Below, piece after piece: positions 48,311-56,880 of a DNA stretch of 64,000 nucleotides; within the stretch, counting starts at the first letter, position 1; the number at the start of each line of letters is the position of its first letter. Below the pieces are notes generated by a model. It worked only from the letters and a program-made list of their open reading frames with translations, searched no databases and was not told the origin of the DNA. The DNA is from Anastatus disparis (Eukaryota > Arthropoda > Insecta > Hymenoptera > Eupelmidae). The position numbers and the translations under genes are program-made. The stretch lies in NCBI GenBank assembly GCA_017163975.1, contig JAFFSR010000227.1, positions 124,001-188,000 on the forward strand, in the 5' to 3' direction.

Positions 48311-48349
<39 letters not shown>
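48311..48349. repeat. (TA)n microsatellite in the left arm
   Basis: About 20 TA units. The corresponding tract in the right arm (about 63,775-63,820) is longer. Confidence 0.9.
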
Positions 48350-48352
<3 letters not shown>

Positions 48353-49069
48353 CTTTACAACTGTGTGTGTCTGTGTAACCAGCTAGTATTAACGTATAAG
48401 CGTGTGTACAACAACGAGTGGAGATGTACGAGTGGTGGGGGTAACAGCAGCGCCAGAAATAGAATGACCCCCGTTAGAGCGTACGCTACACTTGTGTGTG
48501 GGTGCATGCGTACTCTAAAACTTGGGATGTTTATATTATGACCTATATTATGCTGCACGACCAGTGCATTCGCTCTCGACTACATTGCTTACCCGTTCTC
48601 TCTCTCTCTCTCTCTCTCTCTCTTTCGCTCTCTCTCTCATCGTTTCTCCTTGTCGGAAAAGCCGAAGTACGTCGTACGGCGCCGAAGACTATGCCCTATA
48701 GAATACCCAATGACCGTCTTGCCCGATATCTCTGTCCTTTTATGTCGACTTTAACATGCACCTTATGCTTAGATGGTGTATGCGTTACACCAATGTATGA
48801 AAATACTTTTCTCAATTGATTATTAAAAAAAAATATATAGTAATATACAATTCATTTTACATAATATTTCTCTTTTTTAGACGATAGAAAATTTTAATAA
48901 TAAATGCTAATGATAAATAAATATATATCGATGATAATAAATTATTAAAAAGCTATATTTAAAAGTTAGTAAAAATTGAAGAAAAATTTTAATTATAAGA
49001 ATGAAATATCAACTTTAGAGAAAAAATGATGGAAGGGGTATAGAAATAAATAGAGATATATTTGTTTGA

Positions 49070-49097
49070 TACATTTATTTTTATAAAATTATTACAA
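49070..49097 (-). terminator. Putative 3'-end/polyadenylation module
   Basis: On the minus strand TTGTAATAATTTTATAAAAATAAATGTA-type sequence contains AATAAA and lies about 85 nt after the last minus-strand frame. The same module recurs at 56,984, 57,125 and (right arm) 61,628, always downstream of a Polinton gene. Inferred transcript end. Confidence 0.5.
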
Positions 49098-49179
49098 CGA
49101 CGATACAAGTATATAAGTTTCGGAGTAATACGACTTTGCAAGTCTTACATGTATTTTTTATTTACATATATATTTAAAG

Positions 49180-49353
49180 TCAAAACTTTTTGTACCCATT
49201 TCTTTCAGGGATAGAGTATGTGTTTGTAGAAATTTTTTGTGAATACTGTTTCCATTGTGAATCTTTTGTTTGATTTTCTGACTTTTTACTGTCATTTTTT
49301 CCGATTAGAGGAGTGCGATCGCCAGCGTTCCCCGAGCTCGGTGCCTGACCCAT
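49180..49353 (-). CDS. Small Polinton protein with N-myristoylation signal (left arm copy)
   Basis: 57 residues starting MGQAPSSGNAGDRTPLIG. Gly2 with Ser at position 6 fits the N-myristoylation consensus, suggesting membrane attachment. The rest is polar (Lys, Ser, Gln, Asn), with no cysteine and no transmembrane segment. The first in-frame ATG was chosen. An identical copy occurs in the right arm (61,371-61,544), so it is one of the few genes present twice. It sits last in the minus-strand gene array, 103 nt after the protease stop. I do not know the family; identity between the arms shows recent homogenisation rather than selection. It could act at membranes during virion-like assembly, but this is inference. 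Confidence 0.5.
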   Translation of the reverse strand: MGQAPSSGNAGDRTPLIGKNDSKKSENQTKDSQWKQYSQKISTNTYSIPERNGYKKF

Positions 49354-49455
49354 CTTTAATGGTGTCTTGATAACAACTAAGTATGGTAACAAAAAAAAAA
49401 ATATTGGAAGTTATTCACATTCACATACGTACACACGCACACACAGGCATACACA

Positions 49456-49974
49456 TTACATAATATTTTTTGCTTTAGACACTTGATTGCACTGGGCACA
49501 TATAATTTCTTTTTTATTTTTTGTTTCTTTTTTTACATTCATGATTCGGTTAAATAATATAAGGCTTAATCTATCATTATCCTTTGTATCGGTTGAAAAT
49601 AACGTACAAAACATGTTAAGAGAATAATTATGAGACATATAAAACAAAAAATCGACACAATACTGCCCACACACATCAGAATTAAGGTTCTGTAGTTGCT
49701 GTATGTTCCACTCGTACACTCGGCAGTTTCTTCTAAGCCGATCGATGTGATCTGGTACGGTTGGGGGTAATCCATAGCTGTCAAAGTAAGTCCCCTGTCC
49801 ATCGGAATCGACGTAAATTGCAGCCCAATGAGACCCTGGTTTTGAGCTTTCATCGAGATTAACTACAAGGGCACACGGTTTTTCCCAGATTAGAGGAATC
49901 TTGTCTGCAGGAAACACACCCACTGTCTTGGCAGGAATCTTTTTGAGACCTTTCAGCACTTGCAACGAGTTCAT
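49456..49974 (-). CDS. Adenain-like cysteine protease of Polinton (PRO)
   Basis: 172 residues from the ATG giving MNSLQVLKGLKK; an earlier in-frame codon would overlap the upstream gene further. Family: adenovirus-type C5/ULP1-fold processing protease that matures capsid proteins. The catalytic set is visible: His49 in SHWAAIYVD, Asp65 in YFDSYG, Gln95 (oxyanion) and Cys102 in DVCGQYCVDFL, with His-to-Asp and Gln-to-Cys spacing as in adenain. The last 50 or so codons lie inside the left inverted repeat. A copy of that 3' end, without the catalytic part, is at 60,269-60,417 and ends a few residues earlier. The C-terminal CxxC (ICAQC) is extra. Overlaps the upstream gene by about 115 nt in another frame. 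The frame appears intact. Confidence 0.9.
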   Translation of the reverse strand: MNSLQVLKGLKKIPAKTVGVFPADKIPLIWEKPCALVVNLDESSKPGSHWAAIYVDSDGQGTYFDSYGLPPTVPDHIDRLRRNCRVYEWNIQQLQNLNSDVCGQYCVDFLFYMSHNYSLNMFCTLFSTDTKDNDRLSLILFNRIMNVKKETKNKKEIICAQCNQVSKAKNIM

Positions 49975-50671
49975 CACTGATATTATCGTAGATATTTTCT
50001 TCTGTAATATCGTTCTCACTGCTGCTTAAATTTTCAATGACAGTAGTGGGGGTAGAGCAGTCGGTTGTCTGTGGTGATTCGTTATCTAGATCTGATTCTT
50101 TAATTTTATTATGAATATTGATGATTTTATTTTTTTCTTGACTATCGGGCTTGTCTGTTGATTCTTCTTTTTGTATCGGTATATAAATTGTTTTCATGAG
50201 CCAGGATTTCAACTTGTATACATGAGTCAAAGCACAGCTAAAATTTTCTCCTTTTATACCGTGATAGAAACAATAATGATTGCTTGTTCGTGGTAAATTT
50301 TTGAAGGAGGGACAGCTGTATTCTTCTAGATTAATAATCTGTCGAGAAAGAATTCGTTCGAGTAACTCTTGTTTTTGCGCGCCTCGCACGAAAGTACGTA
50401 CTGCGTTCCTTGCGACTTCACGTAGTACATTATATACATCGTCTAGATTTGATTCACCGTCGAACCACGCGATCCCGTGATGAAAGCACGATAGGTAGCT
50501 GTTTGTTGCTAACAATCCTCTTGTTAATTTTGAACAGCTGTAAGGCGGTTTTATCATCCAGTGTGAGACGAAATTACACTCGAATCCGAGAACAGCGATT
50601 TCTTTCGGTAAAAAATCTCCGTCTTTATCGTGAAATGCTTGAATGTCGATTATATAATCTATTTTATCCAT
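49859..50671 (-). CDS. Polinton protein of possible RNase H/exonuclease fold, function unknown
   Basis: About 270 residues from the ATG giving MDKIDYIIDIQAFHD; an earlier in-frame ATG would add 26 residues. The N-terminal strand DIQAFHDKDGDFLPKEIAVL, then HWMIKPP, YHGI-type HHGIAWFDGE, and later EYSCPSFKNL with CALTHVYKLKSWL are features I associate with a protein common in insect Polintons whose core resembles DEDD-type RNase H-like nucleases. This is from memory and not verified, and the usual acidic triad is not clearly complete. The C-terminal third is Ser/Glu/Asp-rich and probably disordered, and its end overlaps the protease gene. No frame break seen. Function not assigned. Confidence 0.7.
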   Translation of the reverse strand: MDKIDYIIDIQAFHDKDGDFLPKEIAVLGFECNFVSHWMIKPPYSCSKLTRGLLATNSYLSCFHHGIAWFDGESNLDDVYNVLREVARNAVRTFVRGAQKQELLERILSRQIINLEEYSCPSFKNLPRTSNHYCFYHGIKGENFSCALTHVYKLKSWLMKTIYIPIQKEESTDKPDSQEKNKIINIHNKIKESDLDNESPQTTDCSTPTTVIENLSSSENDITEENIYDNISDELVASAERSQKDSCQDSGCVSCRQDSSNLGKTVCPCS

Positions 50672-50800
50672 AATGCTGGCGAAAAGATTACGACTGGACT
50701 GTAAAAAGGGTACAAACAGACTGATAGTTCGAAAAGTTTTTTGTGTCATGTTTTCATTTATCCGAAGCGATAATGTAGAGGGGAGGGGGGAGGAAGATTT

Positions 50801-52135
50801 TTACGAGTTATAATCAACAACGATTTGACGGGCAGCGTCTATTTCTAATACGTTATCAAACTCTGCATAAACAACACAATTTATGGTTTTCGATAACGCT
50901 TTATCAAACCCTACTTCTATTCTAACTGTACCGTTTTTTACAAGATTCCAGTGACCGGCAAAGTGCGCTGAAAGATCTGGCGTAAGATCGAAAGCGAAAA
51001 GACAAAATCCATTTGCGTAATCCTGTCTATCGATATCGTTTCCCTTGTTCATAAAATGTATCCCTGTGCCTGAGAATAATGTATAATATGCCTCTATGTA
51101 TTGAGGTGATTTTTCATCAAACTGTGGTTGTAAGGGTTTACTCGGTATTTGTTGTCCGTCAACGTAAAGAGACAAAAAGTTTATCGAATAATTTTTAAAA
51201 TTAAACGGATTAAGTTTTTGTCTCTCGTTGAAGGCTTTGTTATCAACAAACCCGATTATAATTCTTTTCGGCAGCTGGCCGAGAATAACATTTTCTAAAG
51301 ATTCTCCCATTATACCGCTGTGCATAGTAAAGGTTTTTACTTCTACACGCGTAAGAGGATATTTGGCTGTAGTTGAACTCAGAGCTTTTGCATGAGCAAT
51401 CATGACAGTTGGGCTTATTTTTACACGACGTACAAGTAAAGTTGCCTCTGTGATATGAACTCCGTAATTATTATCCGAAGCATCCATTAAACAAAAAATA
51501 TCTTTGGAGCGAACTAGTCTCAAACGCATTTCGACCCCATTAAGCAGAAATCGATCTTGGTTAAAAACGTCGCAGTGTAAATGTCCTATTAAATCGACGC
51601 TCTTATTGTTTGATAAAAAGTTTTGTCTTATTCTTAAGCCTGTATTTTTTTCTGATCCGGGAAGTTCATCCATTTCACCCGCGGTATCGCTGGCCCATAA
51701 AACCGATGTTAAATGCGATTGTTTTGCAGCTGGTCCGTAGTTTAAGAGAGTTTCGAGATATGCTCTGTAAGGGTATGCGTTATTTGCTGGTGAAACTAAT
51801 TTATTATTAAAGTATACATCAACCTGATTGAATAGCGAATGTAAAAAGTTGTTGATTGGTGCTACGAGACCGTCTGTCTCCTTCTTGTACGGTGTCAATT
51901 TTACACTCACTTTGAGCATGGTATGCGCTAGATCTAAGTAGTCCTCGTTTTGTGAATTTACACAGAATTCGATCGGACTCTCGTCGCTCAAAGACGAAAC
52001 GGGTTTGTAAAATACCCATCTGCTCGATTCTATAGCTGTCTGTGTAGGAGGTAGCGAGAAAATATCAAGCTCTGTCTTGAGACAAGCTTCCGAGTGACTG
52101 TGTAAAAAGACATTTTTAATCAAATATATCACCAA
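50801..52135 (-). CDS. Major capsid protein, double jelly-roll (Polinton MCP)
   Basis: About 440 residues. It opens near the N terminus with HSHSEACLKTELDIFSLPPTQT and ends with a β-strand pattern typical of the family (VEVGF-like RIEVGFDKAL, VVYAEFDNVLEIDAAR). I recognise the family annotated in insects as F54H12.2-like; in Polintons this is the hexon-type double jelly-roll capsid protein. In-frame codons before residue 8 are TTG/GTG only. The expected initiator ATG (52,113-52,111) is one base out of frame, separated by a T5 run at 52,104-52,108 (plus-strand A5). So the body is intact, but the start is either shifted by a one-base change or misassembled. The N terminus overlaps the pX-like gene end by 20 nt. 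Would assemble with the penton-like protein into capsids. Confidence 0.85.
   Translation of the reverse strand: MVIYLIKNVFLHSHSEACLKTELDIFSLPPTQTAIESSRWVFYKPVSSLSDESPIEFCVNSQNEDYLDLAHTMLKVSVKLTPYKKETDGLVAPINNFLHSLFNQVDVYFNNKLVSPANNAYPYRAYLETLLNYGPAAKQSHLTSVLWASDTAGEMDELPGSEKNTGLRIRQNFLSNNKSVDLIGHLHCDVFNQDRFLLNGVEMRLRLVRSKDIFCLMDASDNNYGVHITEATLLVRRVKISPTVMIAHAKALSSTTAKYPLTRVEVKTFTMHSGIMGESLENVILGQLPKRIIIGFVDNKAFNERQKLNPFNFKNYSINFLSLYVDGQQIPSKPLQPQFDEKSPQYIEAYYTLFSGTGIHFMNKGNDIDRQDYANGFCLFAFDLTPDLSAHFAGHWNLVKNGTVRIEVGFDKALSKTINCVVYAEFDNVLEIDAARQIVVDYNS
52104..52113 (-). other. Out-of-frame start of the capsid gene
   Basis: The minus strand reads ATGTCTTTTTACAC. The ATG is in a different frame from the conserved HSHSE opening of the capsid protein, which begins directly after the T run. 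Either a one-base deletion in the run or a sequencing error. Confidence 0.6.
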
Positions 52136-52655
52136 CTTTTTTTATTTTCTTGTTATTAATTTTCACTCTTTTTTTAATATTACGTTCTTTTTTGTTTGTT
52201 TTATTTTTCTTCTTACTTGCACGTTTAACTTTAGTCACTTTGGAGCGTTTTATTTTCGATTTTGAAGCGATCCGTCGCGCTGCGGAAGTGGGAGAAGACT
52301 GTCGATATCGTTTGCGTGTCGATGTTTTATACCCCGATTCCTCCATCATTTTATTTATTTTATCGGCAGCTTTACGTTTAAGATTTTTTCCCGATTCGTT
52401 CATGCGATTCTTAAAAGATTCTTTAAAACTCATATTATTTTCACCAATATCCCCAAGAATATTAGCGCCTGCGCGCAGAGCTTCCTTACCAACAGCACGA
52501 GCACCTTTAGCTAAGAACGGTAATGCACTCCGAAACAATCCAGAAAACCAAGACCCCAATCCATGGCCACGCATCCGCGGTGCACCAACAAAGACGTTTC
52601 TTACCCCTCTCCCCTCTCCCACTTGATGTTGATAATATACATCGTGAATGCTCAT
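52116..52655 (-). CDS. Adenovirus pX/pVI-like basic core protein of Polinton (PX type)
   Basis: 179 residues starting MSIHDVYYQHQVGEGRGVRNVF. Residues about 30-65 contain a glycine/hydrophobic amphipathic block, GHGLGSWFSGLFRSALPFL followed by KGARAVGKEALRAGAN, the hallmark of the Polinton protein related to adenovirus pX/pVI minor core and membrane-active proteins. The C-terminal half is Lys/Arg-rich (RKRYRQSS, KRSKVTKVKR, KKKNKTNKK) and would bind DNA. A likely substrate of the element's protease, though no site was verified. It sits between the penton-like and major capsid genes and overlaps the latter. The frame is intact. Confidence 0.8.
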   Translation of the reverse strand: MSIHDVYYQHQVGEGRGVRNVFVGAPRMRGHGLGSWFSGLFRSALPFLAKGARAVGKEALRAGANILGDIGENNMSFKESFKNRMNESGKNLKRKAADKINKMMEESGYKTSTRKRYRQSSPTSAARRIASKSKIKRSKVTKVKRASKKKNKTNKKERNIKKRVKINNKKIKKVGDIFD

Positions 52656-52665
52656 AATTATTTCT

Positions 52666-53457
52666 TCAATACTCCCTTTTAAAATGTAGTGCTACCGTCA
52701 CTGTCCCAAACTCGAATGCTATAGGTTTACCGAATTGATCTCTTATATCTATATCAACAATTTGAAATCTATTGTTTAGAAGTGGAACATAATTAACAGG
52801 CGTAAATCTTTTGACTATTGTAGATCCAAAATTAAATTTATTTGCTTCAATATTAACAATTCGTAACAGAGGCGCGTGAGTATCTCCTACTATTGACGGT
52901 TCGCAAAGATTAGAGTAAACAAAAAGTTGATCAGGAATAGCTCTTGATAGGCTCGCTGGCTGATCACCTACTAGCGTGAGGCCTGTATCGTTTGTCCCTT
53001 TTTGTTGCGCTGCTTCGTAAACTGCATAAGTACCATTTTCAAAACCTAAGATACGTTTAACGTTATCCGTGAATTCAGCTTCTTTTTTATTCTGAAACTG
53101 CTTTAAATACACAAAACCACCTTTTTCATTGTATGAGAGTTTTTCACACACTTCGTTTTCGTGAAATTTAAGTAAACCATCGTTTATAGCATGAATAAGA
53201 GTGTGCATAGAGTTATACGTTCCGTGTTGAAACGAATTTACTCCTTTACTTCCTTTATAGTCAATTATTATTGTATCTTTAACTTGTAAATGAAGACTCG
53301 AGCACGGTATATGAATTTCAGAGATTCCAACAACCCACTTACCTATCAATTGTACTTGATGAGGTAATCGTGTTGAATAATTTGTAGTAGCGTTGTTTGG
53401 AAAATATTTTAAATTACTGTTGCTTGGTAGTACAATGGTAAAATCGTTTTGATTCAT
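52666..53457 (-). CDS. Penton-like minor capsid protein (single jelly-roll)
   Basis: 263 residues from the ATG giving MNQNDFTIVLPSNSNLKYFP; the frame stays open 12 codons upstream but that part overlaps the integrase 3' end. The N-terminal pattern FTIVLPSNSN...LIGKWVVGISEIHIP and the C-terminal VNYVPLLNNRFQIVDIDIRD...FEFGTVTVALHF are characteristic of the Polinton penton/minor capsid protein that caps capsid vertices. Intact. Starts 2 nt after the integrase stop and is followed 11 nt later by the pX-like gene, so the capsid genes form a tight cluster. Confidence 0.82.
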   Translation of the reverse strand: MNQNDFTIVLPSNSNLKYFPNNATTNYSTRLPHQVQLIGKWVVGISEIHIPCSSLHLQVKDTIIIDYKGSKGVNSFQHGTYNSMHTLIHAINDGLLKFHENEVCEKLSYNEKGGFVYLKQFQNKKEAEFTDNVKRILGFENGTYAVYEAAQQKGTNDTGLTLVGDQPASLSRAIPDQLFVYSNLCEPSIVGDTHAPLLRIVNIEANKFNFGSTIVKRFTPVNYVPLLNNRFQIVDIDIRDQFGKPIAFEFGTVTVALHFKREY

Positions 53458-53459
53458 TA

Positions 53460-54544
53460 TTACAGTTTTTTCAACTCCGAAGCGGGAACCCAAGAATTGA
53501 ATTTATCGGGATATCCAACCCAACTTACGTAATACTGTTTTTTCGATCCTTTTCCTTTGCTACCTAATATCTTATCAATTTTAAACTCTTGCTGCTCTAC
53601 TCTTTCTTTATCAACGACAACAAGTTCTTCGGGATAAAAAAACCTTCAATTTCTTCTCCCTGCAAGTCGTGTAACTCATAAATGAATAAATTCTGTCTTT
53701 TTAAAACACGGAATATTTTAAATATTTCTTCACTCCATGATTTAGTTGCACCTTTTTCAAAAACGTTTTTTTCTCTACTTATACGTACATACTGTCCAGT
53801 TTTGAATCTAGGTTTTTTACGAACAGGCTGTCTCTGCTGTGCACGTTCAACTAAATTTTTTCTAGCTACACTCGCGTTATAAATAGTCACTGAAGCTGGT
53901 GGCATTTTTATAGTCGAATGAGGTGTCTTATTGTATGCGTCAACTATATGTTGCAAGACGTCTATAAAACGTTTTGTATTTTTGAACGTAAAATATCGAT
54001 ACATACGTTCTTTTAAGGTTCTGTTGAAACGTTCTACAACAGCCGCTTTAACATCAGGATTTGTAACTACACGATATCTTATATCATTGTCTTTAAGAAA
54101 TTTTTATAATGCCCCTCCAACAAATTCTTTTCCACGATCGGTTTGAAGCATAGAAGGATAGCGGGTTTTGTTGGAGTCTATTATTTTTTTAAAACCTTTA
54201 GTAACTTCCTGGCAAGTCTTATCGCGCAAAGGTTGTACCCACACGAATTTACTTAAAACGTCAATCACAACTAGTAAATAACCGATGCCGTCATTATAAT
54301 TTTTTAATGATGTTAATTGTATGAGATCTGCCTCCCATACTTGATCAATAGCGTCAACATCGTAATATAAGCGTGGGAATTTTCGATGTATAGTTTTGTG
54401 TAAAGTGTATGTATCGTGCTTCGTTAGCCATTTTTTAATTTTTTCCGAAGAAAATTTTTTTTTATTTACTCTGATTAAATTTCGTGCTCCTGAAAACCCT
54501 GCTTCATGTTGTGGATCAAAATATTGTTTTTCTAAAATATCCAT
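53460..54544 (-). pseudogene. Retrovirus-type integrase of Polinton (INT), two frame defects
   Basis: A DDE (rve) integrase with C-terminal chromodomain. Asp73 (WEADLIQL) and Asp136 (LQTDRGKEF) are in the first open part (54,544-54,107). The catalytic Glu, in VVERFNRTLKER, lies about 35 residues after Asp136 but beyond an in-frame TAA at 54,104-54,106, with the reading frame otherwise continuous. A second defect at a T7 run near 53,636-53,642 shifts the frame just after GEEIEGFF, so the chromodomain (visible in the other frame to 53,460, with YYVSWVGYP) is cut off and the open part ends at 53,597. It abuts the penton gene and lies 2 nt after the coiled-coil gene. As sequenced it cannot make a working enzyme; both changes look recent because the rest is uneroded. 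Confidence 0.88.
54104..54106 (-). other. In-frame TAA in the integrase catalytic core
   Basis: The stop falls between the second Asp and the Glu of the DDE triad; the frame on both sides is identical and conserved, so this is a single nonsense change, not a frameshift. Confidence 0.85.
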
Positions 54545-54545
54545 T

Positions 54546-55796
54546 TTAAATTAAATTAGTTAACCATTTTTTATTCGACTTTGGTGTTGAGGAAAACATG
54601 TACTTCTGTTTATTTTTCTTTTTTTCAGAGCTACTGTTGGGACTCTTTCCAGATAAAACTGTGTTATCTAAAAACGAAAAGAAATTATCACTTTTATCAC
54701 GTAATTTTGTTGAATCATTAACTTCGCTATCGTCTTTATTAGATGTTATACTATTTTGAAATTTTATTTTCTTATTCGAAGATTGTTTAATGTTGTTCAA
54801 TTCCCACAATTCATCATTACCGACAAATTCGCGCGGTGTGTCGATATCACGAAGTATCTTTGCAAACTGCTCTCTCCCCACAGCTTTTACTTTTTTTCTA
54901 TTCCGTAAAGCATCGTTTATTAAATCGATGATATTCGAATGTTGAATTTTTTCGCCATCTATATGTACAAGACCTTTTTCGTTCCACGTAATGCGATCTT
55001 TGCTGGATTTTAAATAGTTTAATAATAATTCAGCTTTCTTTTTATATAAATTTGGGACACTTTCTAATATTGAAAAACTGTCTAAGGCCTGCTTCTCATC
55101 ATCACTTGTTTTTAAAAGCGAAAGTTTTCGTTTTTCGTCGTCGACAAAAAATAGATATCTCTGTAACGTTTTCAAGTAATCTTTCAGTTTTTCTTGTTCG
55201 TTTTCGTAAGTTGTAGAATCCAGAATTTTTTTCATTTCATTATCTAATCGGGATAACGTATTACCTACCGTTTGAGTAGATTCCAGTGTAGTCGATCCTA
55301 CACTAGTATCACTAATTTTACGATCGTTATTTTTTTCATTTTCCCTCTGCATTCGTTCAAGTTGTTCTTTAGATAAGAGTATCATTTTCTTTGCTCTCTC
55401 CATTTTTTTTATTTTCTTATTATTAACGAGAACAATGTATCCAGTATAGGTTGTAATAAAAACGGTAAAAAAACTTCCTCCCGTTTGAACTATGGTACGT
55501 TTTTTTACTTTCCAAGAATTTTTACTTTTTTTAGCTAATTTTCTTAAAATATTTTTATGTTTTTTTAATTTATTTTTCTCACACTCTTTTAAATTGACAG
55601 TACCTTTGAGTACATTTAACGCGCACTCACAAATGTGATTTATTAATTTTTTATCTGCTGAACGTAGCAATGCAACACGCTGATTTTTATCCGAATGTCT
55701 TAGCGCCTGCAAGAGGGCAACATACTTTTTTTCAAACGGAGAGTTCCGTGGCAAACGTCGAACTCGCCGACTACTTTGGGGAGTGTCTTTCTCCAT
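54546..55796 (-). CDS. Polinton-conserved helical/coiled-coil protein, function unknown
   Basis: 416 residues, start MEKDTPQSSRRVRRLPRNSP. Residues about 30-70 (LRHSDKNQRVALLRSADKKL...HICECALNVLKGTVNL) and the following Lys-rich helix up to KKRTIVQTGG match a block I recognise as recurring in Polintons and related insect sequences. A short hydrophobic stretch follows (FFTVFITTYTGYIVLV, about 109-124). Then come Lys/Glu-rich helices (KEQLERMQRENEK; LKDYLKTLQRYLFFV), which often appear as a second Polinton domain, and a Ser/Lys-rich end. No enzymatic motif. Gene order ATPase - this - integrase is compact and frames are intact. Role unknown; structural or DNA-associated is a guess. Confidence 0.7.
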   Translation of the reverse strand: MEKDTPQSSRRVRRLPRNSPFEKKYVALLQALRHSDKNQRVALLRSADKKLINHICECALNVLKGTVNLKECEKNKLKKHKNILRKLAKKSKNSWKVKKRTIVQTGGSFFTVFITTYTGYIVLVNNKKIKKMERAKKMILLSKEQLERMQRENEKNNDRKISDTSVGSTTLESTQTVGNTLSRLDNEMKKILDSTTYENEQEKLKDYLKTLQRYLFFVDDEKRKLSLLKTSDDEKQALDSFSILESVPNLYKKKAELLLNYLKSSKDRITWNEKGLVHIDGEKIQHSNIIDLINDALRNRKKVKAVGREQFAKILRDIDTPREFVGNDELWELNNIKQSSNKKIKFQNSITSNKDDSEVNDSTKLRDKSDNFFSFLDNTVLSGKSPNSSSEKKKNKQKYMFSSTPKSNKKWLTNLI

Positions 55797-55844
55797 AGTC
55801 CGATCTAAACTGAATCGCTACGACGTGTGATAAAGCTTTTATTG

Positions 55845-56519
55845 TCAAAGATTCAATGCGTATGCGCTATGACTATATTTAGGTAAGTAAACGTATTGAT
55901 ACTCATCGTCCGGAAATATACTTGTTCGAAATCTAACTTCATCTAAAGTATCTTGCTTACAATCAATCATTAAATATCCAAAACCTTGAGCCGTTGCATC
56001 CTGATACGCTTCTTGTAAAAATTTTGAATCTTCGGGGTATATTTGTCTTGCTAAATGTTGAATCTGCGCACGGTCTCGCGGATTTTTAAATAAAATTATG
56101 TACGAAGAATTTAAACTTATATCTCGTGAATGAGTACCTTTGTGAAAGATGTTTTGTGTAAGAAACAATACGCTGATATTTTTATGGTGACTGCCTTTGG
56201 TAAATAAGTCGACAACTATATGATTCGACGATTCGCGCATCAAATCATCGATGATTAAAAGTTTTTTCAAGTGGGGATCGTTTGAGTAATCTTCTGGTTT
56301 AGGCAGTCCCTCGCGAAATTCAATTTTGTTTCCGTCTTTAATAAATTCGTCGTTTTTATATCCGTCTTGCCACTCGGCGTAATAAAATAAAATTCGATCC
56401 ATGCTAGCATCGATCATTTCCTCACGAAATTTTAATAATTTTTTAACAAAAGTTGTTTTTCCGCTACCAGTAGGACCTGTCAGCAAACAAGTAAAGGGAT
56501 GACGCCACAAAGTGTTCAT
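55845..56519 (-). CDS. A32/FtsK-HerA-type genome packaging ATPase (Polinton ATP)
   Basis: 224 residues from ATG at 56,519. Walker A GPTGSGKT at residues 15-22 follows HPFTCLLT; Walker B is LLIIDD at 87-92, and a TQN sensor motif (VLFLTQNIF, 117-125) follows, all in the order and length usual for the poxvirus A32/adenovirus IVa2-like packaging ATPases of Polintons and virophages. The expected function is pumping element DNA into capsids. First gene of the minus-strand array, 48 nt before the coiled-coil gene, preceded by a GC-rich region (56,590-56,880) that could hold its promoter. The frame is intact with no missing key residue. Confidence 0.92.
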   Translation of the reverse strand: MNTLWRHPFTCLLTGPTGSGKTTFVKKLLKFREEMIDASMDRILFYYAEWQDGYKNDEFIKDGNKIEFREGLPKPEDYSNDPHLKKLLIIDDLMRESSNHIVVDLFTKGSHHKNISVLFLTQNIFHKGTHSRDISLNSSYIILFKNPRDRAQIQHLARQIYPEDSKFLQEAYQDATAQGFGYLMIDCKQDTLDEVRFRTSIFPDDEYQYVYLPKYSHSAYALNL

Positions 56520-56585
56520 GTTTGTTACTGATAAATATTTTAATAAAATAATATATTTACAATTATAATAATCAATCAGCGTCTC

Positions 56586-56880
56586 TGTAAGCCTTATAGT
56601 GTGGGGCCAGCCGCGCCCGGAGCGCTCAAACTGCTAGCGGCGAAATAAGAAAGCTAGTCGCGGGTTCGTAAGGCTGACAACCGCGCGCGTATCAGCCGAG
56701 TAAGCGGGCGGCTCAAACAGCAAGCTAGATACGATAAGGCTTACGAGCGCACGCGCGTCTACTAGCTGTACGAGCGACGGCACACGACCAGCGCTGTTTG
56801 AAGCTATTTGATACGCTTGGGACTCCAGCGTTGTCTCTTTACGGCTCAAATTGCGTTACTAACAGCTCCAGTTTATAGCT
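56586..56880. promoter_or_regulatory. GC-rich island upstream of the ATPase gene
   Basis: An island of high G+C in AT-rich DNA with repeated words: GCTCAAACTGCTAGC (about 56,626) and GCTCAAACAGCAAGC (56,711), and inverted GTAAGCCTTAT (56,586) versus ATAAGGCTTAC (56,734). Similar GCCTTATC words occur at the GC-rich left tip (about 47,815-47,830). Candidate promoter or replication signal for the minus-strand gene array; function inferred. The 71-codon frame inside is not supported. Confidence 0.4.

Larger units (their letters stand above)
47695..49613 (+). repeat. Left terminal inverted repeat of the Polinton
   Basis: Inverted copy of 60,268-64,000. Pairing blocks are TTACCGATTTGTATATTT, the (TA)n tract, the G+C-rich GTACGTCGTACGGCGCCGA segment at 48,668, the small MGQAPSS gene (49,180-49,353) and the protease 3' end. 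The outermost 165 bp are GC-rich, with an ACTCGCCCCCCGGGGGCGAG palindrome near 47,750. At about 1.9 kb it is long for a Polinton and, unusually, includes coding sequence. Between 47,860 and 48,000 it carries AATAATAAATGTTAATAATA-type repeats. Confidence 0.9.

Noticed and set aside
48284..48819. Frames across the (TA)n and (CT)n tracts of the left arm, mirrored at 63,583-63,921
   Set aside because: They are microsatellite translations (Tyr-Ile repeats, Ser-Leu repeats).
56634..56849. 71-codon frame in the GC-rich island
   Set aside because: Composition effect of high G+C; no conservation signal and built on repeated words.
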